Below are positions 55,361-64,000 of a stretch of 64,000 bases of DNA, piece after piece. A program made the translations under genes and the position numbers. Location: assembly GCA_002690705.1 (NCBI GenBank), contig NZFO01000008.1:3160-67159 (forward strand). Direction: 5' to 3'. Under the pieces are notes generated by a model, which had not been told where the DNA came from, searched no databases, and saw nothing but the letters and a program-made list of their open reading frames with translations. Origin of the DNA: Magnetovibrio sp. (GTDB lineage Bacteria; Pseudomonadota; Alphaproteobacteria; Rhodospirillales; Casp-alpha2). Each line of letters starts with the position of its first letter. Position 1 is the first letter of the stretch.

Positions 55361-56598
55361 CAGAACCGATCAATTCGATATGGCGTCATATCGATATTTG
55401 GCGCCGCACCAGTGACAATTTCGGCAATAACACGCCCCGTCTGCGGAGCCATGCCAAAACCATAATGGCTATGTCCAAAAGCCGCAATCAACCCCGGATA
55501 CCCGGGTAATTCACCAAGACATGGCAAACTGTCCGGAAAAGACGGGCGCCTTCCCATCCATTCGACGGTATCAGTGGTGTTTAGTCCCGGAAGTAATTGT
55601 TTGGTCAAAGGGGCCAAAACTCTCGCACGACGATAATCAGGTGCGGCATTGACACCTGCGAATTCGGCCGTGCCGGCGGTGCGTACCCCGTCAGCCATAG
55701 AGCTGGCGACGAATTTGCCATCATGTTCCATGATCGAATTATTTAACTTTACGCCGGGCTCCCTGAAGATTAAGTGATAACCGCGTTCCGCCTCTAACGG
55801 AACCTTAATGCCGAGTGGGACCAATAATTGCGCCGACCATGCGCCTGCCGCCAAAACTAATTTATCACCGTGAACAAGTCCAACATCCGTGTCCGCATTC
55901 CAGCCCCCTTCTGCTGCAGTTACTATCCCTTGAATATTCGCTTGACGAAATTTAGCCCCCATCGCCATCGCTTTCTCAAATAACACTCTCCCAATTGCGC
56001 CGGGATCCAGAGCCCGTGCTTGGTCCTTTAATAAAATAGCTGCTTTATAATCCGGGCCCAAAGCGGGTTCGAGCTCTTGCAATTCGCCCTCGTTAACAGC
56101 CTCCATAGGGGTGCCCCGCTCGGAGCGCATCCGCCAAGCAAGTTTGTTTAAATCGGCTGCAGAGGCATCTCGAAACACGTGCACATACAAAGAGTCGGCA
56201 ACCAAATGTTCGGACCCAGTCCCATCAAGGTGACGCCGATACAGATCAACGTTAGGCCGGTTCAGCGCCGACATAGCATCACCGATTGCAGGCAGTCCTG
56301 TCTCGTTGGCTGCTCTCAAAAATTTTATAGCCCATGGCAAAAATTTAGGCATATATTTGGCATGTACAGACACCGGTCCCTCAGGATCAAACAGCCACTT
56401 CGGAATATTTTTCCAATTTCCCGGCATAGATTGCGGCACGCATGTCCATGGCGAAATCACGCCAGCATTGCCATGGCTGGCCCCCGAAGCAGGCGGGTCA
56501 CGGTCGATAATCTCTACCGATACGCCTTTTTCAAGAAGCGAGAGTGTCACACAAATGCCGATTATCCCACCTCCGGCAACGATAATTCGCTCAGACAT
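55360..56598 (-). CDS. D-amino-acid dehydrogenase-like flavoprotein (DadA family)
   Basis: A 412-residue FAD enzyme of the DAO superfamily. The N-terminal RIIVAGGGIIGICVTLSLLE binds FAD; SGASHGNAGVISPW is characteristic of DadA-like enzymes; the C-terminus has EWMGRRPSFPDSLPCLG and AFGHSHYGFGMAP. It oxidises D-amino acids or cyclic imino acids to oxo or imino forms and passes electrons to the membrane. It lies between the TRAP permease and the BFD protein, suggesting oxidation of the imported substrate. Confidence 0.85.
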   Translation of the reverse strand: MSERIIVAGGGIIGICVTLSLLEKGVSVEIIDRDPPASGASHGNAGVISPWTCVPQSMPGNWKNIPKWLFDPEGPVSVHAKYMPKFLPWAIKFLRAANETGLPAIGDAMSALNRPNVDLYRRHLDGTGSEHLVADSLYVHVFRDASAADLNKLAWRMRSERGTPMEAVNEGELQELEPALGPDYKAAILLKDQARALDPGAIGRVLFEKAMAMGAKFRQANIQGIVTAAEGGWNADTDVGLVHGDKLVLAAGAWSAQLLVPLGIKVPLEAERGYHLIFREPGVKLNNSIMEHDGKFVASSMADGVRTAGTAEFAGVNAAPDYRRARVLAPLTKQLLPGLNTTDTVEWMGRRPSFPDSLPCLGELPGYPGLIAAFGHSHYGFGMAPQTGRVIAEIVTGAAPNIDMTPYRIDRF

Positions 56599-56626
56599 AC
56601 AGTATCCCCATCAAGCTCTCGCTGGA

Positions 56627-58705
56627 TCAGCAATCCTTCCCACGCCGCCACTCAATGATTTGCTGCGCCGCCACCGGCGCAGCAAAGGCCAGAGACCACA
56701 AATCACTATTTAAACCAGGAGCAACCATAAACATACCGGCAAGTGCTATTAATGCGCGAAATATACCGGGCATTGGAGCCATAAAATACCCACTGACCGA
56801 CGTTGCCAACATTAATACTCCCACGGCACAAGTTACCGTCGTCTCGATAAAAGCTCCCCATGAGAAGTACTCCGGCAGCACAATGAGCATCGCTGGTGAA
56901 TAGACAAATACCATGGGAACAATCAATTTGCCTATACCAAGCGTAAAAGCTGACAAACCGGTTTTAAATGGGTTAGAGCCCGCAATTCCAGCAGCTGCAT
57001 AAGCCGAGGCACAAACTGGGGGCGTAATTTCCGATATTACGCCGTAGTACAACACGAATAAGTGCGATGCGAGTGGCGGCACACCCAACTCACCCAATGC
57101 CGGCTGCGCAACCGTCGCCAGCATTATGTATAAAGCGGTGGTCGGTAACCCAGCCCCCATGAAAATACAGGTAAGTGCGATCAATACCAAAGAGATAAAC
57201 AGCGTGAGGTTTTGCAGAGTAAAATCCACTATCGGCAGGAACGTAAATAATGGCATCACGGATTCGCCAATGTTTACAGCGACCTCAGTAACCATAAACC
57301 CTAATCTAAACCCCAGCCCAGTAGTATTCACGACCCCAACAACAATTCCAATAGCAGAACAGACAGCTCCTACGGAAAGTGCATATTTTACCCCCGTCAC
57401 GCACGCATCAAAAATATCATCAATCCCGATACGGTGGAGGGGGTTCAAAATGCCGACGGCTAATGCTGTGCTTATTCCCCAAAACGCTGCCATAAACGGA
57501 GAATAACCGCTAAATAGAACATAAATAAGAACAACGAGTGGAATTGCCGTTGGCCAACCTTGCTTTAATACAGACCAAAGCTTAGGGATCTCACTCGTTG
57601 GTAAGCCCTTCAGGCCCAACCGTTTAGCTTTGAAATGAACAATGGATATAACGCCCACATAGTGCATTGCCGCTGGCACCAAAGCAGCCAAGATGATGGT
57701 GGTATACGGAAGTTCTAAAAACTCCGCCATTACAAAAGCGGCAGCCCCCATTATGGGAGGGGTAATCTGTCCACCTGCACTCGCAGCAGCCTCAACACCT
57801 CCCGCGAGATGCCCGGGATAACCCATTTTTTTCATGTTGGGAATGGTAAGCGAACCTGTCGATACGGTGTTTGCTATTGATGAGCCCGAAATCGTACCGA
57901 AGAAAGCGGATGATACGACGCTCACCTTCGCAAGTCCCCCAGTATACCTCCCCGCGCATACAGTGGCTATATCAACAAAAAATTGTCCTAACCCCATCCT
58001 TTGTGCCAAAACCCCAAAAAGGACAAAATGGAAGACAACAGTGGACACTATCCAGAGTGTTACCCCAAAAATACCCTCTTCCGGAAAGTACATGGTATTT
58101 ATGAATAAATTCCAGTTGACCCCCGGATGTTTCAGAATCTGAAATGGCATTTGCATGCCAAAGACCGCATACATGATGAAAGCTATGATAATGCAGGGTA
58201 CGATAGGTCCAAGCGTCCGTCGGACAGCCTCCAACAAGACAATGATTAATATAGTGCCAAGAACAACGTCGATTTGCGCTGGATTTCCTTGCCGTAAAAC
58301 CTGCTCCGGGAGCTGAAATTCAAACCCGAAAATCTCAAAATCAATTTCATACCATGTAATACCAACGTAATAAGCAGACGAGACACCAGCTATGATAAAC
58401 AACCAGTCCCATATGGGTACATTCGCGTATCTCCACCAGTTATTAGCAGAGAGCTCCGTGGTTTGTTGGCCTCGCACCGCCGGAAAGCCTATAAACACAA
58501 GTAAGATAACACCAGACATGTGAGTGCCCATATGCCAATAATCGACTGGCACACCCGTGCCTGCTGTGATGTAGTGGTAAGCGGCGAAAAATATTGAGAA
58601 TGCAAAAACAAACTTATACAGAATAGGCCCAATAGCTCGGGTTTGAAGGCTTGTGTCGTATTTTAACTCCAGCGCTTCCGCTTTTGCAGCATCAAATTCA
58701 GCCAT
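56627..58705 (-). CDS. TRAP transporter fused permease, TAXI type
   Basis: A 692-residue membrane protein combining the small (DctQ-like) and large (DctM-like) parts of a TRAP transporter. Many spans are present, with the family segments SAFFGTISGSSIANTVSTG and AASAGGQITPPIMGAAAFVMAEF (about residues 270-335) and a second-half repeat GAGLPTTALYIMLATVAQPA. TAXI-type fused permeases import carboxylates or amino acids using an ion gradient. The binding protein is encoded 100 bases upstream. Confidence 0.9.
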   Translation of the reverse strand: MAEFDAAKAEALELKYDTSLQTRAIGPILYKFVFAFSIFFAAYHYITAGTGVPVDYWHMGTHMSGVILLVFIGFPAVRGQQTTELSANNWWRYANVPIWDWLFIIAGVSSAYYVGITWYEIDFEIFGFEFQLPEQVLRQGNPAQIDVVLGTILIIVLLEAVRRTLGPIVPCIIIAFIMYAVFGMQMPFQILKHPGVNWNLFINTMYFPEEGIFGVTLWIVSTVVFHFVLFGVLAQRMGLGQFFVDIATVCAGRYTGGLAKVSVVSSAFFGTISGSSIANTVSTGSLTIPNMKKMGYPGHLAGGVEAAASAGGQITPPIMGAAAFVMAEFLELPYTTIILAALVPAAMHYVGVISIVHFKAKRLGLKGLPTSEIPKLWSVLKQGWPTAIPLVVLIYVLFSGYSPFMAAFWGISTALAVGILNPLHRIGIDDIFDACVTGVKYALSVGAVCSAIGIVVGVVNTTGLGFRLGFMVTEVAVNIGESVMPLFTFLPIVDFTLQNLTLFISLVLIALTCIFMGAGLPTTALYIMLATVAQPALGELGVPPLASHLFVLYYGVISEITPPVCASAYAAAGIAGSNPFKTGLSAFTLGIGKLIVPMVFVYSPAMLIVLPEYFSWGAFIETTVTCAVGVLMLATSVSGYFMAPMPGIFRALIALAGMFMVAPGLNSDLWSLAFAAPVAAQQIIEWRRGKDC

Positions 58706-58805
58706 AACAACCCTCGACCTACCTACTCGTATGCTTACCTAGTTTAAATGCCACGGTGGGGGCAGGTACGACAGCCTGCTCCCCACAATAGCAATGCGGA
58801 CATGA

Positions 58806-59801
58806 CTACTGCATCATCCCCTTCTCTTTATAAAATTTCGCTGCACCCGGATGAACTGGAATTAGAACACCTTTGAGCGCCGTTTTTAATTGAATGGCTT
58901 TTCCTTTTGAGTGACCCTTGTCTAAAAGCCCCCTAGTTTTTTTACTCCATAAAGCTTGGGTAATCCCGTAGATGAGGTCACTTGGCTGATCGACGGACGT
59001 TACCAACTGACCGTTAACTGCAACGGTCGGCACGTCATAATTTATCGTCTCATATGTTCCGGCCGGGATCAGTGACTCTACATAATAAGGAATGATTTTG
59101 TTAATTTGCTTCCGCTCATCTGCGGAAAATTTGTACAATTCAAAACCCTTTGTTGAGCCCAGTTGGATAAGGGCCGCAAATGGCGTTCCCCCAGCATAAA
59201 AAAAGGCATCTAGCTGTCCATCTGCCAGTCTTTGTGCGCTTTGCTTGAGCCCAAGCTCTTGTTCTTTAGCCTTGATACCGTAATGTTTAAGGATCATGCG
59301 AACAGAGACCTGCGTTCCTGAGCCAGCAGACGCGACACCTACTCGCTTGCCATTTAGGTCATTGAGACTTCCGAGCTCGCTGCCCTTTGGCAGGACTAAG
59401 TGCATGTCTTCAGGATACAGATTGGCTATTATTCTTACTTTATCTTTTTTATTACCTTTGAATTTTCCGGTACCTTCGTAACCTTGAGTTACGCTCTGAG
59501 CACCAGCGAGTCCAGCTTCAAGATTCCCAGCGTGAACAGCGTTCATATTAAAGACAGATGCGTTTGTTGAGACGGCGATGGCCACAAGCCCCGGAACTCC
59601 GCAAGTGCCTCCTTTAGCACACGACCGCGCGCCCGGTGGACTCGAGATGGCATTCGCAATTAAGCCACCAATTGGGAAATACGTGCCACCTGCACCCCCG
59701 GTCCCTATCCGGAAAAATTTCATTTCCTGAGCATAAGAAAAATTGCCAAAGCCAACGATCGCAGCAAAAAACGCGACAGCTAGTTTGCTATAAAATTTCA
59801 T
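58806..59801 (-). CDS. TAXI-family TRAP transporter solute-binding protein
   Basis: A 331-residue periplasmic binding protein. The signal peptide spans about residues 1-24 (cleavage after SYA). The mature part has FFRIGTGGAGGTYFPIGG and SAGSGTQVSVRMILKHYGI, typical of TAXI proteins, and a Cys pair in SCAKGGTCG. The start at 59801 is certain because a perfect AAGGAGG lies about 8 bases upstream. The ligand is probably a carboxylate or amino acid such as glutamate; it cannot be fixed. Confidence 0.9.
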   Translation of the reverse strand: MKFYSKLAVAFFAAIVGFGNFSYAQEMKFFRIGTGGAGGTYFPIGGLIANAISSPPGARSCAKGGTCGVPGLVAIAVSTNASVFNMNAVHAGNLEAGLAGAQSVTQGYEGTGKFKGNKKDKVRIIANLYPEDMHLVLPKGSELGSLNDLNGKRVGVASAGSGTQVSVRMILKHYGIKAKEQELGLKQSAQRLADGQLDAFFYAGGTPFAALIQLGSTKGFELYKFSADERKQINKIIPYYVESLIPAGTYETINYDVPTVAVNGQLVTSVDQPSDLIYGITQALWSKKTRGLLDKGHSKGKAIQLKTALKGVLIPVHPGAAKFYKEKGMMQ

Positions 59802-60122
59802 AATCTTCGTCCTCCTTGGTTTCGTATTTTGGTTGCGACCTTGAATCGATAGACCGCCCTCACCAGTTATCCGGGAAAATACACATTCCACCCCGATAAA
59901 GATAAATAGTGGCGGTAAAAACCACTAATCACTTACAAACATTATTTAGGGTATTCGTGTTAATGCCTAATTTCTCCAGAGGGACTATATCATCACCTAC
60001 TAGGCATATCGATTCAATTTAAAAAAATAAATAGAGATCACAATCACCTTACACAACTTTTAGTGTTTATATCTTTCGCATTAATTTCGTTTTAAACTAT
60101 TGAAATAACGATTTTTTTCAAA
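59802..60122. other. Intergenic region
   Basis: Leader of the TAXI binding-protein gene and 3' flank of the MmgE/PrpD gene. AT-rich from 59980 to 60120. No gene is recognised; the transporter promoter should lie here. Confidence 0.35.
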
Positions 60123-61526
60123 TTAAGCACGCTGCTCAAACCGCTGTCCTTGATCAGCCCCTGCCTCAAACCGAAGCAAGCGTGTGCAGTGTCGAATACT
60201 ACCCGCGCTGTCCAAACTTACAATTTGCGTTTTTAGTCGATCAATATGCGAATGGGGCAGAAAGCCAAGACAACAATCTAAAAATTTTGCCTCACGTTCG
60301 TCGTTATTTAAAGGGTTTGCCGCATCCCCTTTGGGAGTATGGGACTGACCTTCGAGTATCCGACCATCCTTTAACGCAATTCTGACCATTGATCGAATAG
60401 ACCCTATCTCCGAGGCACCAGTGCCACTAATTTCATGAGGCGTAATACTTATTTTTTTACATAATTTCTTGACCTCTTGTCGCTGCACAGCAATCGGCGT
60501 AAAGTCTGACAGAGTGATCGTGCCGGACAAAAGTGCCACCGCCACACAATACTGCATAGAAAATCGCGCTTCAAATTCCGTCTCAGGGGACAAGTAGCGC
60601 AAGTTTTTTACATGACCCGCATTCAGCCAAGTATCGACATGCTCAACATTTGACGCCTCAAATCCATGTTTTTTCATTAAATCTAGCACCGCATCAACCG
60701 CACGATGGGTCGCAGCACAACAGGGAAACCTCTTGACGGTCAACCCTTGACGCTCGATGGCCAATTTTCCTCCAAACTTCTCGAATGCAGCATCCCAGCC
60801 AGGCGGGTTTGATCCGCCGTACAGCTCCATTAGGCCCATGGGCCCCTCAAAAGCGTTAGCTCGTCCCTCGACCCCAGCCGCTGCTAACTTTGCCGCTTCA
60901 ATGGCGTTCTTTGCCGCCAGCCCCGCGTGCAGTGGCTTTGCCATAGACCCGAATTGAACTTTGGTACCCGCTGCCGAAGAAAATGCCAAGTTGAGTGCAT
61001 GTGCGAAACGTACTTGATCCAATCCCATTACCCGAGCGCACGCTGCCGCTGTACCAATCACGCCAAGCGTCGCAGTCGAGTGCCAACCTTGATCGTAATG
61101 CGACCGGTTTAGGGCTAGTCCGAGAGCTCCATGAATTTCCAAACCCACAATATATGCATCGATGATTGTGTCACCCCTCACATCCAACTCATCACCTAGA
61201 GCAAAAAGCGCGGGCACTAACGAGGCAGACGCATGTGTCACTGCCTCCATGAAAGTATCATCAAAATCGAGCGCATGAGCCGCCATCCCATTCGCAAGAG
61301 CTGCATAAGGTGCCGGCGCTTTTCTAAAACTGCCACAGACAACACTATATCCGACACCCATATTTTTAAAAGCTTCACGCACCTTGGCAGCACCACTGTC
61401 ACCTGCCCCAGCAACCATACAGCCAACTACATCTAAAATCGCTTGCTTTGCGGCCTCGCGTGCTTTTGGCGTATGTGCAGATGAGATCTCACTGGCCCAG
61501 TTAGCTAAGCGTGTGCTAATCGTCAT
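60123..61526 (-). CDS. MmgE/PrpD-family protein
   Basis: A 467-residue protein of the 2-methylcitrate dehydratase/MmgE/PrpD family. Early ILDVVGCMVAGAGD, ALDFDDTFMEAVTHASASLVPA and GWHSTATLGVIGTAAACARV, and the mid KRFPCCAATHRAVDAV, are diagnostic. Members dehydrate or isomerise citrate-like acids, and a subgroup includes cis-aconitate decarboxylase. No other methylcitrate-cycle gene is present, so a different substrate is likely. It is 13 bases behind the acyl-CoA dehydrogenase gene. Confidence 0.85.
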   Translation of the reverse strand: MTISTRLANWASEISSAHTPKAREAAKQAILDVVGCMVAGAGDSGAAKVREAFKNMGVGYSVVCGSFRKAPAPYAALANGMAAHALDFDDTFMEAVTHASASLVPALFALGDELDVRGDTIIDAYIVGLEIHGALGLALNRSHYDQGWHSTATLGVIGTAAACARVMGLDQVRFAHALNLAFSSAAGTKVQFGSMAKPLHAGLAAKNAIEAAKLAAAGVEGRANAFEGPMGLMELYGGSNPPGWDAAFEKFGGKLAIERQGLTVKRFPCCAATHRAVDAVLDLMKKHGFEASNVEHVDTWLNAGHVKNLRYLSPETEFEARFSMQYCVAVALLSGTITLSDFTPIAVQRQEVKKLCKKISITPHEISGTGASEIGSIRSMVRIALKDGRILEGQSHTPKGDAANPLNNDEREAKFLDCCLGFLPHSHIDRLKTQIVSLDSAGSIRHCTRLLRFEAGADQGQRFEQRA

Positions 61527-61539
61527 TTAAATTGCCTTC

Positions 61540-62727
61540 TTAGTATGATCGCGGCATCCCAAGGATATGTTGACCAATATAACTCAAGATTAAGTTAGAT
61601 GAAATTGGCGCCGTCCTCGAGAGCCGTGCATCGCGCCATTTGCGTTCGATGTCGTATTCGCGTGCAAACGCAAATCCACCATGGGCTGTAAAGCACGCTT
61701 CGCCGCAAGCCCAAGCGGCCTCAGAGGCTAGAAGTCGGGCCATGTTGGCTTCGCCCCCACAGGGCAATTCTGCGTCGAACATCGCCGTCGCCTTACGCAC
61801 CATTAATTCGGCTGCCTCAAGTTGCGCATAAGCTTGCGCGATTGGGAATTGGATACCTTGATTTTGGCCAATGGGTCTCCCGAAAACCTCACGCTCAGAG
61901 CTATACTTTACAGACTTTTCGACAAAATAACGTCCAGAACCTATCGACTCACTGGCTGTTAGGCATCGCTCCGCGTTCATGCCATCGAGGATATAGCGAA
62001 AGCCCTTACCCTCCTCACCAATCAAAGCGTCACCTGGAATAGGCACATTATCAAAAAACACCTCAGTTGTGTTGTGATTAATCATGGCATCAATTGGCGT
62101 GATCGTGCAGCCTAGTTTCTTCGCTTCCCGCAGATCAATTAGGAAGGTTGATATCCCATGACTTCGCCTCTCAACTTGATCGGCAGGGGTGGTCCGCGCC
62201 AAAAGTAGCATCAAATCTGAGTGCGCAGCGCGGCTTGTCCATATTTTTTGCCCATTTACAACATACCCATTACCCTGCTTATCTGCACGTGTCTTGATTT
62301 GCGTTGTATCTGAGCCCGACGTTGGCTCGGTAACGCCAAACGCTTGTAGGCGCAACCGCCCCGACGCGATCATTGGGAGATAAAATGCTTTCTGTTCTTT
62401 GCTGCCGTGACGCAAAATCGTTCCCATAGTGTACATTTGCGCATGACCAGCAGAAGCTGAGCAACCCATGCGATTAATGGTTTCAAGGATCACCGCCCCC
62501 CCCCGAATTGGCAATCCAGCACCGCCATATTCTTCCGGAATCAAGGCCGCCAAGTATCCCGCTTCGGTTAGAGCTTCGATAAACTCTGTTGGATAGCTGC
62601 CTGAGGGCGGCTGGTTTTCAAGATTTCGCCAATATTCGCCCGGAAAATCCCCGCAGAGCTTGGCTACTTGTTCCCGAATATCCAAATAGTCTTCTTCCAG
62701 CGACATGTTTAAGGATTGGCCGGACAT
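61540..62727 (-). CDS. Acyl-CoA dehydrogenase
   Basis: A 395-residue flavoprotein that introduces a 2,3-double bond in an acyl-CoA. It has the helical N-domain (PEEYGGAGLPIRGGA), the middle beta domain (FGVTEPTSGSDTTQIKTRA; KIWTSRAAHSDLMLLL), and C-terminal HGGFAFAREYDIERKWRDARLS with a conserved Glu. The usual GTxEI end is replaced by SSNLILSYIGQHILGMPRSY, a pattern of one subgroup. Neighbouring CoA-pathway genes suggest a branched or short acyl-CoA substrate. Confidence 0.88.
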   Translation of the reverse strand: MSGQSLNMSLEEDYLDIREQVAKLCGDFPGEYWRNLENQPPSGSYPTEFIEALTEAGYLAALIPEEYGGAGLPIRGGAVILETINRMGCSASAGHAQMYTMGTILRHGSKEQKAFYLPMIASGRLRLQAFGVTEPTSGSDTTQIKTRADKQGNGYVVNGQKIWTSRAAHSDLMLLLARTTPADQVERRSHGISTFLIDLREAKKLGCTITPIDAMINHNTTEVFFDNVPIPGDALIGEEGKGFRYILDGMNAERCLTASESIGSGRYFVEKSVKYSSEREVFGRPIGQNQGIQFPIAQAYAQLEAAELMVRKATAMFDAELPCGGEANMARLLASEAAWACGEACFTAHGGFAFAREYDIERKWRDARLSRTAPISSNLILSYIGQHILGMPRSY

Positions 62728-62752
62728 TATTTAGCGCTCTCCATTTTTTGTT

Positions 62753-63694
62753 TCAAGCGGCCGATGCGTACGCAAAGCCGAGCGGAAGACCAGCCTTTGC
62801 AAATGTGCCATGCGTCGGCTCACCCTTCAATTGACATTCCATTATTTTTCGCGCCTTCAGCAATGCCTTTAAATCGACCCCTGTTCGCATACCCATGGAC
62901 TCTAGCATAAATACTAGATCTTCTGTCACGATATTGCCGCTGGCACCAGGTGCATAAGGACAGCCTCCAAGACCACCCAAAGAAGCGTCCAGCTCACGCA
63001 CGCCTGTTTCCAACGCTGCAAACGCATTAGCTAGTCCAAGACCTCGCGTATCATGAAAATGCGCGCCAATTGCGACGTCACGGCCCACAGTGCGGTAGAG
63101 CTCAGTAAACAAATCGCGGACCTGGCCGGGATTTGCATAGCCGACCGTATCAGCAACGTTCAGGCGGTTAGCGCCTGCTTTAAGTAATTGCTCAGCTATC
63201 CGCATTACGTCCGGCAAAGACACGGGGCCAGATATTGTACAACCGAAAGCTGTCGCCATGCCTCCGGATAAACATACATCATTGTACGCCGGGTTGGAGT
63301 CCCGATACTCAACGATACGCTTGAAATCTTCTAACGATTCCTTTGTCGATCTTCTTACGTTCGACATATTATGAGCTTCAGAAATCGACATCACAACGCC
63401 AACTTGATGTGCACCAGCCTCCATAGCGTTCTTTGCCCCCTTTAGGTTAGGAGCCAAAGCGGAAACAACAAGGTCTGGAATTTGGATAGCTTGTCGCACA
63501 ACATCAGCACTATCAGCCATTTGTGGAAGGAGCTTTGGGGGCACGAAGGATCCAACTTGGAGTTGCGGCACGCCCGATTCAGCCTCCGCTCGTATCCAGT
63601 CCATTTTACCCTCAGTCGAAAAAATCGTCTCAATGCTTTGCAAGCCATCACGCAGGCCCATCTCATGAACTAAAACGTCTACACCCTCGGGCAT
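62753..63694 (-). CDS. Hydroxymethylglutaryl-CoA lyase-like enzyme
   Basis: A 313-residue HMGL/DRE-TIM family aldolase. Visible are LVHEMGLRDGLQS (catalytic Arg-Asp), VGSFVPPKLLPQMADS, AHFHDTRGLGLANA for metal His ligands, and the C-terminal GGLGGCPYAPGASGNI with the active Cys. It cleaves HMG-CoA to acetyl-CoA and acetoacetate, but close relatives cleave citramalyl-CoA or other hydroxyacyl-CoAs. It lies between the hydratase and the acyl-CoA dehydrogenase genes in one minus-strand run. Confidence 0.88.
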   Translation of the reverse strand: MPEGVDVLVHEMGLRDGLQSIETIFSTEGKMDWIRAEAESGVPQLQVGSFVPPKLLPQMADSADVVRQAIQIPDLVVSALAPNLKGAKNAMEAGAHQVGVVMSISEAHNMSNVRRSTKESLEDFKRIVEYRDSNPAYNDVCLSGGMATAFGCTISGPVSLPDVMRIAEQLLKAGANRLNVADTVGYANPGQVRDLFTELYRTVGRDVAIGAHFHDTRGLGLANAFAALETGVRELDASLGGLGGCPYAPGASGNIVTEDLVFMLESMGMRTGVDLKALLKARKIMECQLKGEPTHGTFAKAGLPLGFAYASAA

Positions 63695-63706
63695 GTTGAA
63701 CCTCCA

Positions 63707-64000
63707 TCATTTTCCAGTAAAATTAGGTTTACGTTTTTCATTAAAAGCTAAGACGCCCTCATGCCGGTCCTCAGTAACGACAAGGCGGTTGTAAGCCTCT
63801 AATTCAAATTGATATCCGCTGTTCCGGTCGACTTGATTTGCGATGGAAATCGATCGCTTGGCCCGCATGAGAGACTGTGGGGCATTACACGCAATAGCCC
63901 GCGCCGTTTCTATTGTCTCCTCCATCAGGCTCTCAGCCGAACATACCTTATTCACCAATCCCCATTCGTAGGCCTGCTCAGCAGTAAACGCCTTCCCAGT
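63707..64000 (-). CDS. Enoyl-CoA hydratase/isomerase, C-terminal part (runs off window)
   Basis: The last ~97 codons of a crotonase-family gene; the 5' part lies beyond base 64000. Seen residues begin GKAFTAEQAYEWGLVNKVC, which matches the family's usual region (TGR-type loop and AxxxGLVN), then ETARAIACNAPQSLMRAKRS and an ending RHEGVLAFNEKRKPNFTGK. It hydrates or isomerises enoyl-CoA and lies 12 bases before the HMG-CoA-lyase-like gene, so the genes form one operon. Confidence 0.85.
   Translation of the reverse strand, partial: TGKAFTAEQAYEWGLVNKVCSAESLMEETIETARAIACNAPQSLMRAKRSISIANQVDRNSGYQFELEAYNRLVVTEDRHEGVLAFNEKRKPNFTGK

Noticed and set aside
1-64000. tRNA, rRNA, CRISPR arrays and intact insertion sequences
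   Set aside because: None could be recognised by eye; a covariance-model search would be needed to exclude small RNA genes.

Overview
The window reads as about 64 kb of chromosome from an alphaproteobacterium of moderate, slightly AT-rich base composition, most likely marine and heterotrophic. The best lineage clue is the block tsaE-amgK-murU-addB-addA-trxA (43576-52832), whose order and AddAB-type recombination nuclease are familiar from alphaproteobacteria. A marine lifestyle is inferred from the density of uptake systems (betaine-type ABC, NitT/TauT-type ABC, TAXI-TRAP), sulfur-handling genes (sulfatase, phosphosulfolactate synthase-like, two TauD-type dioxygenases, TauE- and YeiH-type exporters) and many small catabolic oxidoreductases. 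I cannot name the species. I found no tRNA, rRNA, CRISPR array or intact insertion sequence.

Layout. 1-2144: unrecognised genes, a phospholipase-D-like gene whose family similarity stops abruptly, and a small membrane-protein gene; this looks like an accessory-region edge. 2534-6165: a proX-proV-proW-type betaine importer with its own promoter and a strong hairpin between the first two genes. 6277-16136: YeiH-type exporter, D-2-hydroxyacid dehydrogenase, a heavily decayed glutaminase pseudogene, a Rid-like/NMT1-like pair that appears to use a CTG start, PanE-like reductase, TauE-type permease and a short-chain dehydrogenase. 16213-26676: scattered single genes (Rieske oxygenase, GNAT, FMN hydroxyacid oxidase, TesB, VOC, secreted small protein, TauD-type dioxygenase, PEP-mutase/isocitrate-lyase-like enzyme) separated by long gaps with no recognisable gene. 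27224-28897: an orphan motA-motB pair.

29222-40621 is the most interesting block. A sulfatase and a ComA-like phosphosulfolactate synthase converge on a six-gene operon: binding protein, ATPase, two different permeases, TauD-type dioxygenase and HAD hydrolase. A divergent LysR regulator, a metallo-beta-lactamase-fold hydrolase and a two-subunit class I fumarase/tartrate-dehydratase follow. Together they suggest import and breakdown of an organosulfur compound or a related small acid; the substrate is not determinable here.

40899-53635 holds housekeeping functions: mechanosensitive channel, t6A modification (TsaE), cell-wall sugar recycling (AmgK, MurU), double-strand break repair (AddB, AddA), thioredoxin and glyoxalase II. 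53653-64000 on the minus strand is a second catabolic island: enoyl-CoA hydratase, HMG-CoA-lyase-like enzyme, acyl-CoA dehydrogenase, MmgE/PrpD protein, TAXI-TRAP transporter, then a D-amino-acid-dehydrogenase-like flavoprotein, a shortened [2Fe-2S] BFD-type protein and a second flavoprotein. It probably imports and oxidises an amino-acid-like or branched acid substrate.
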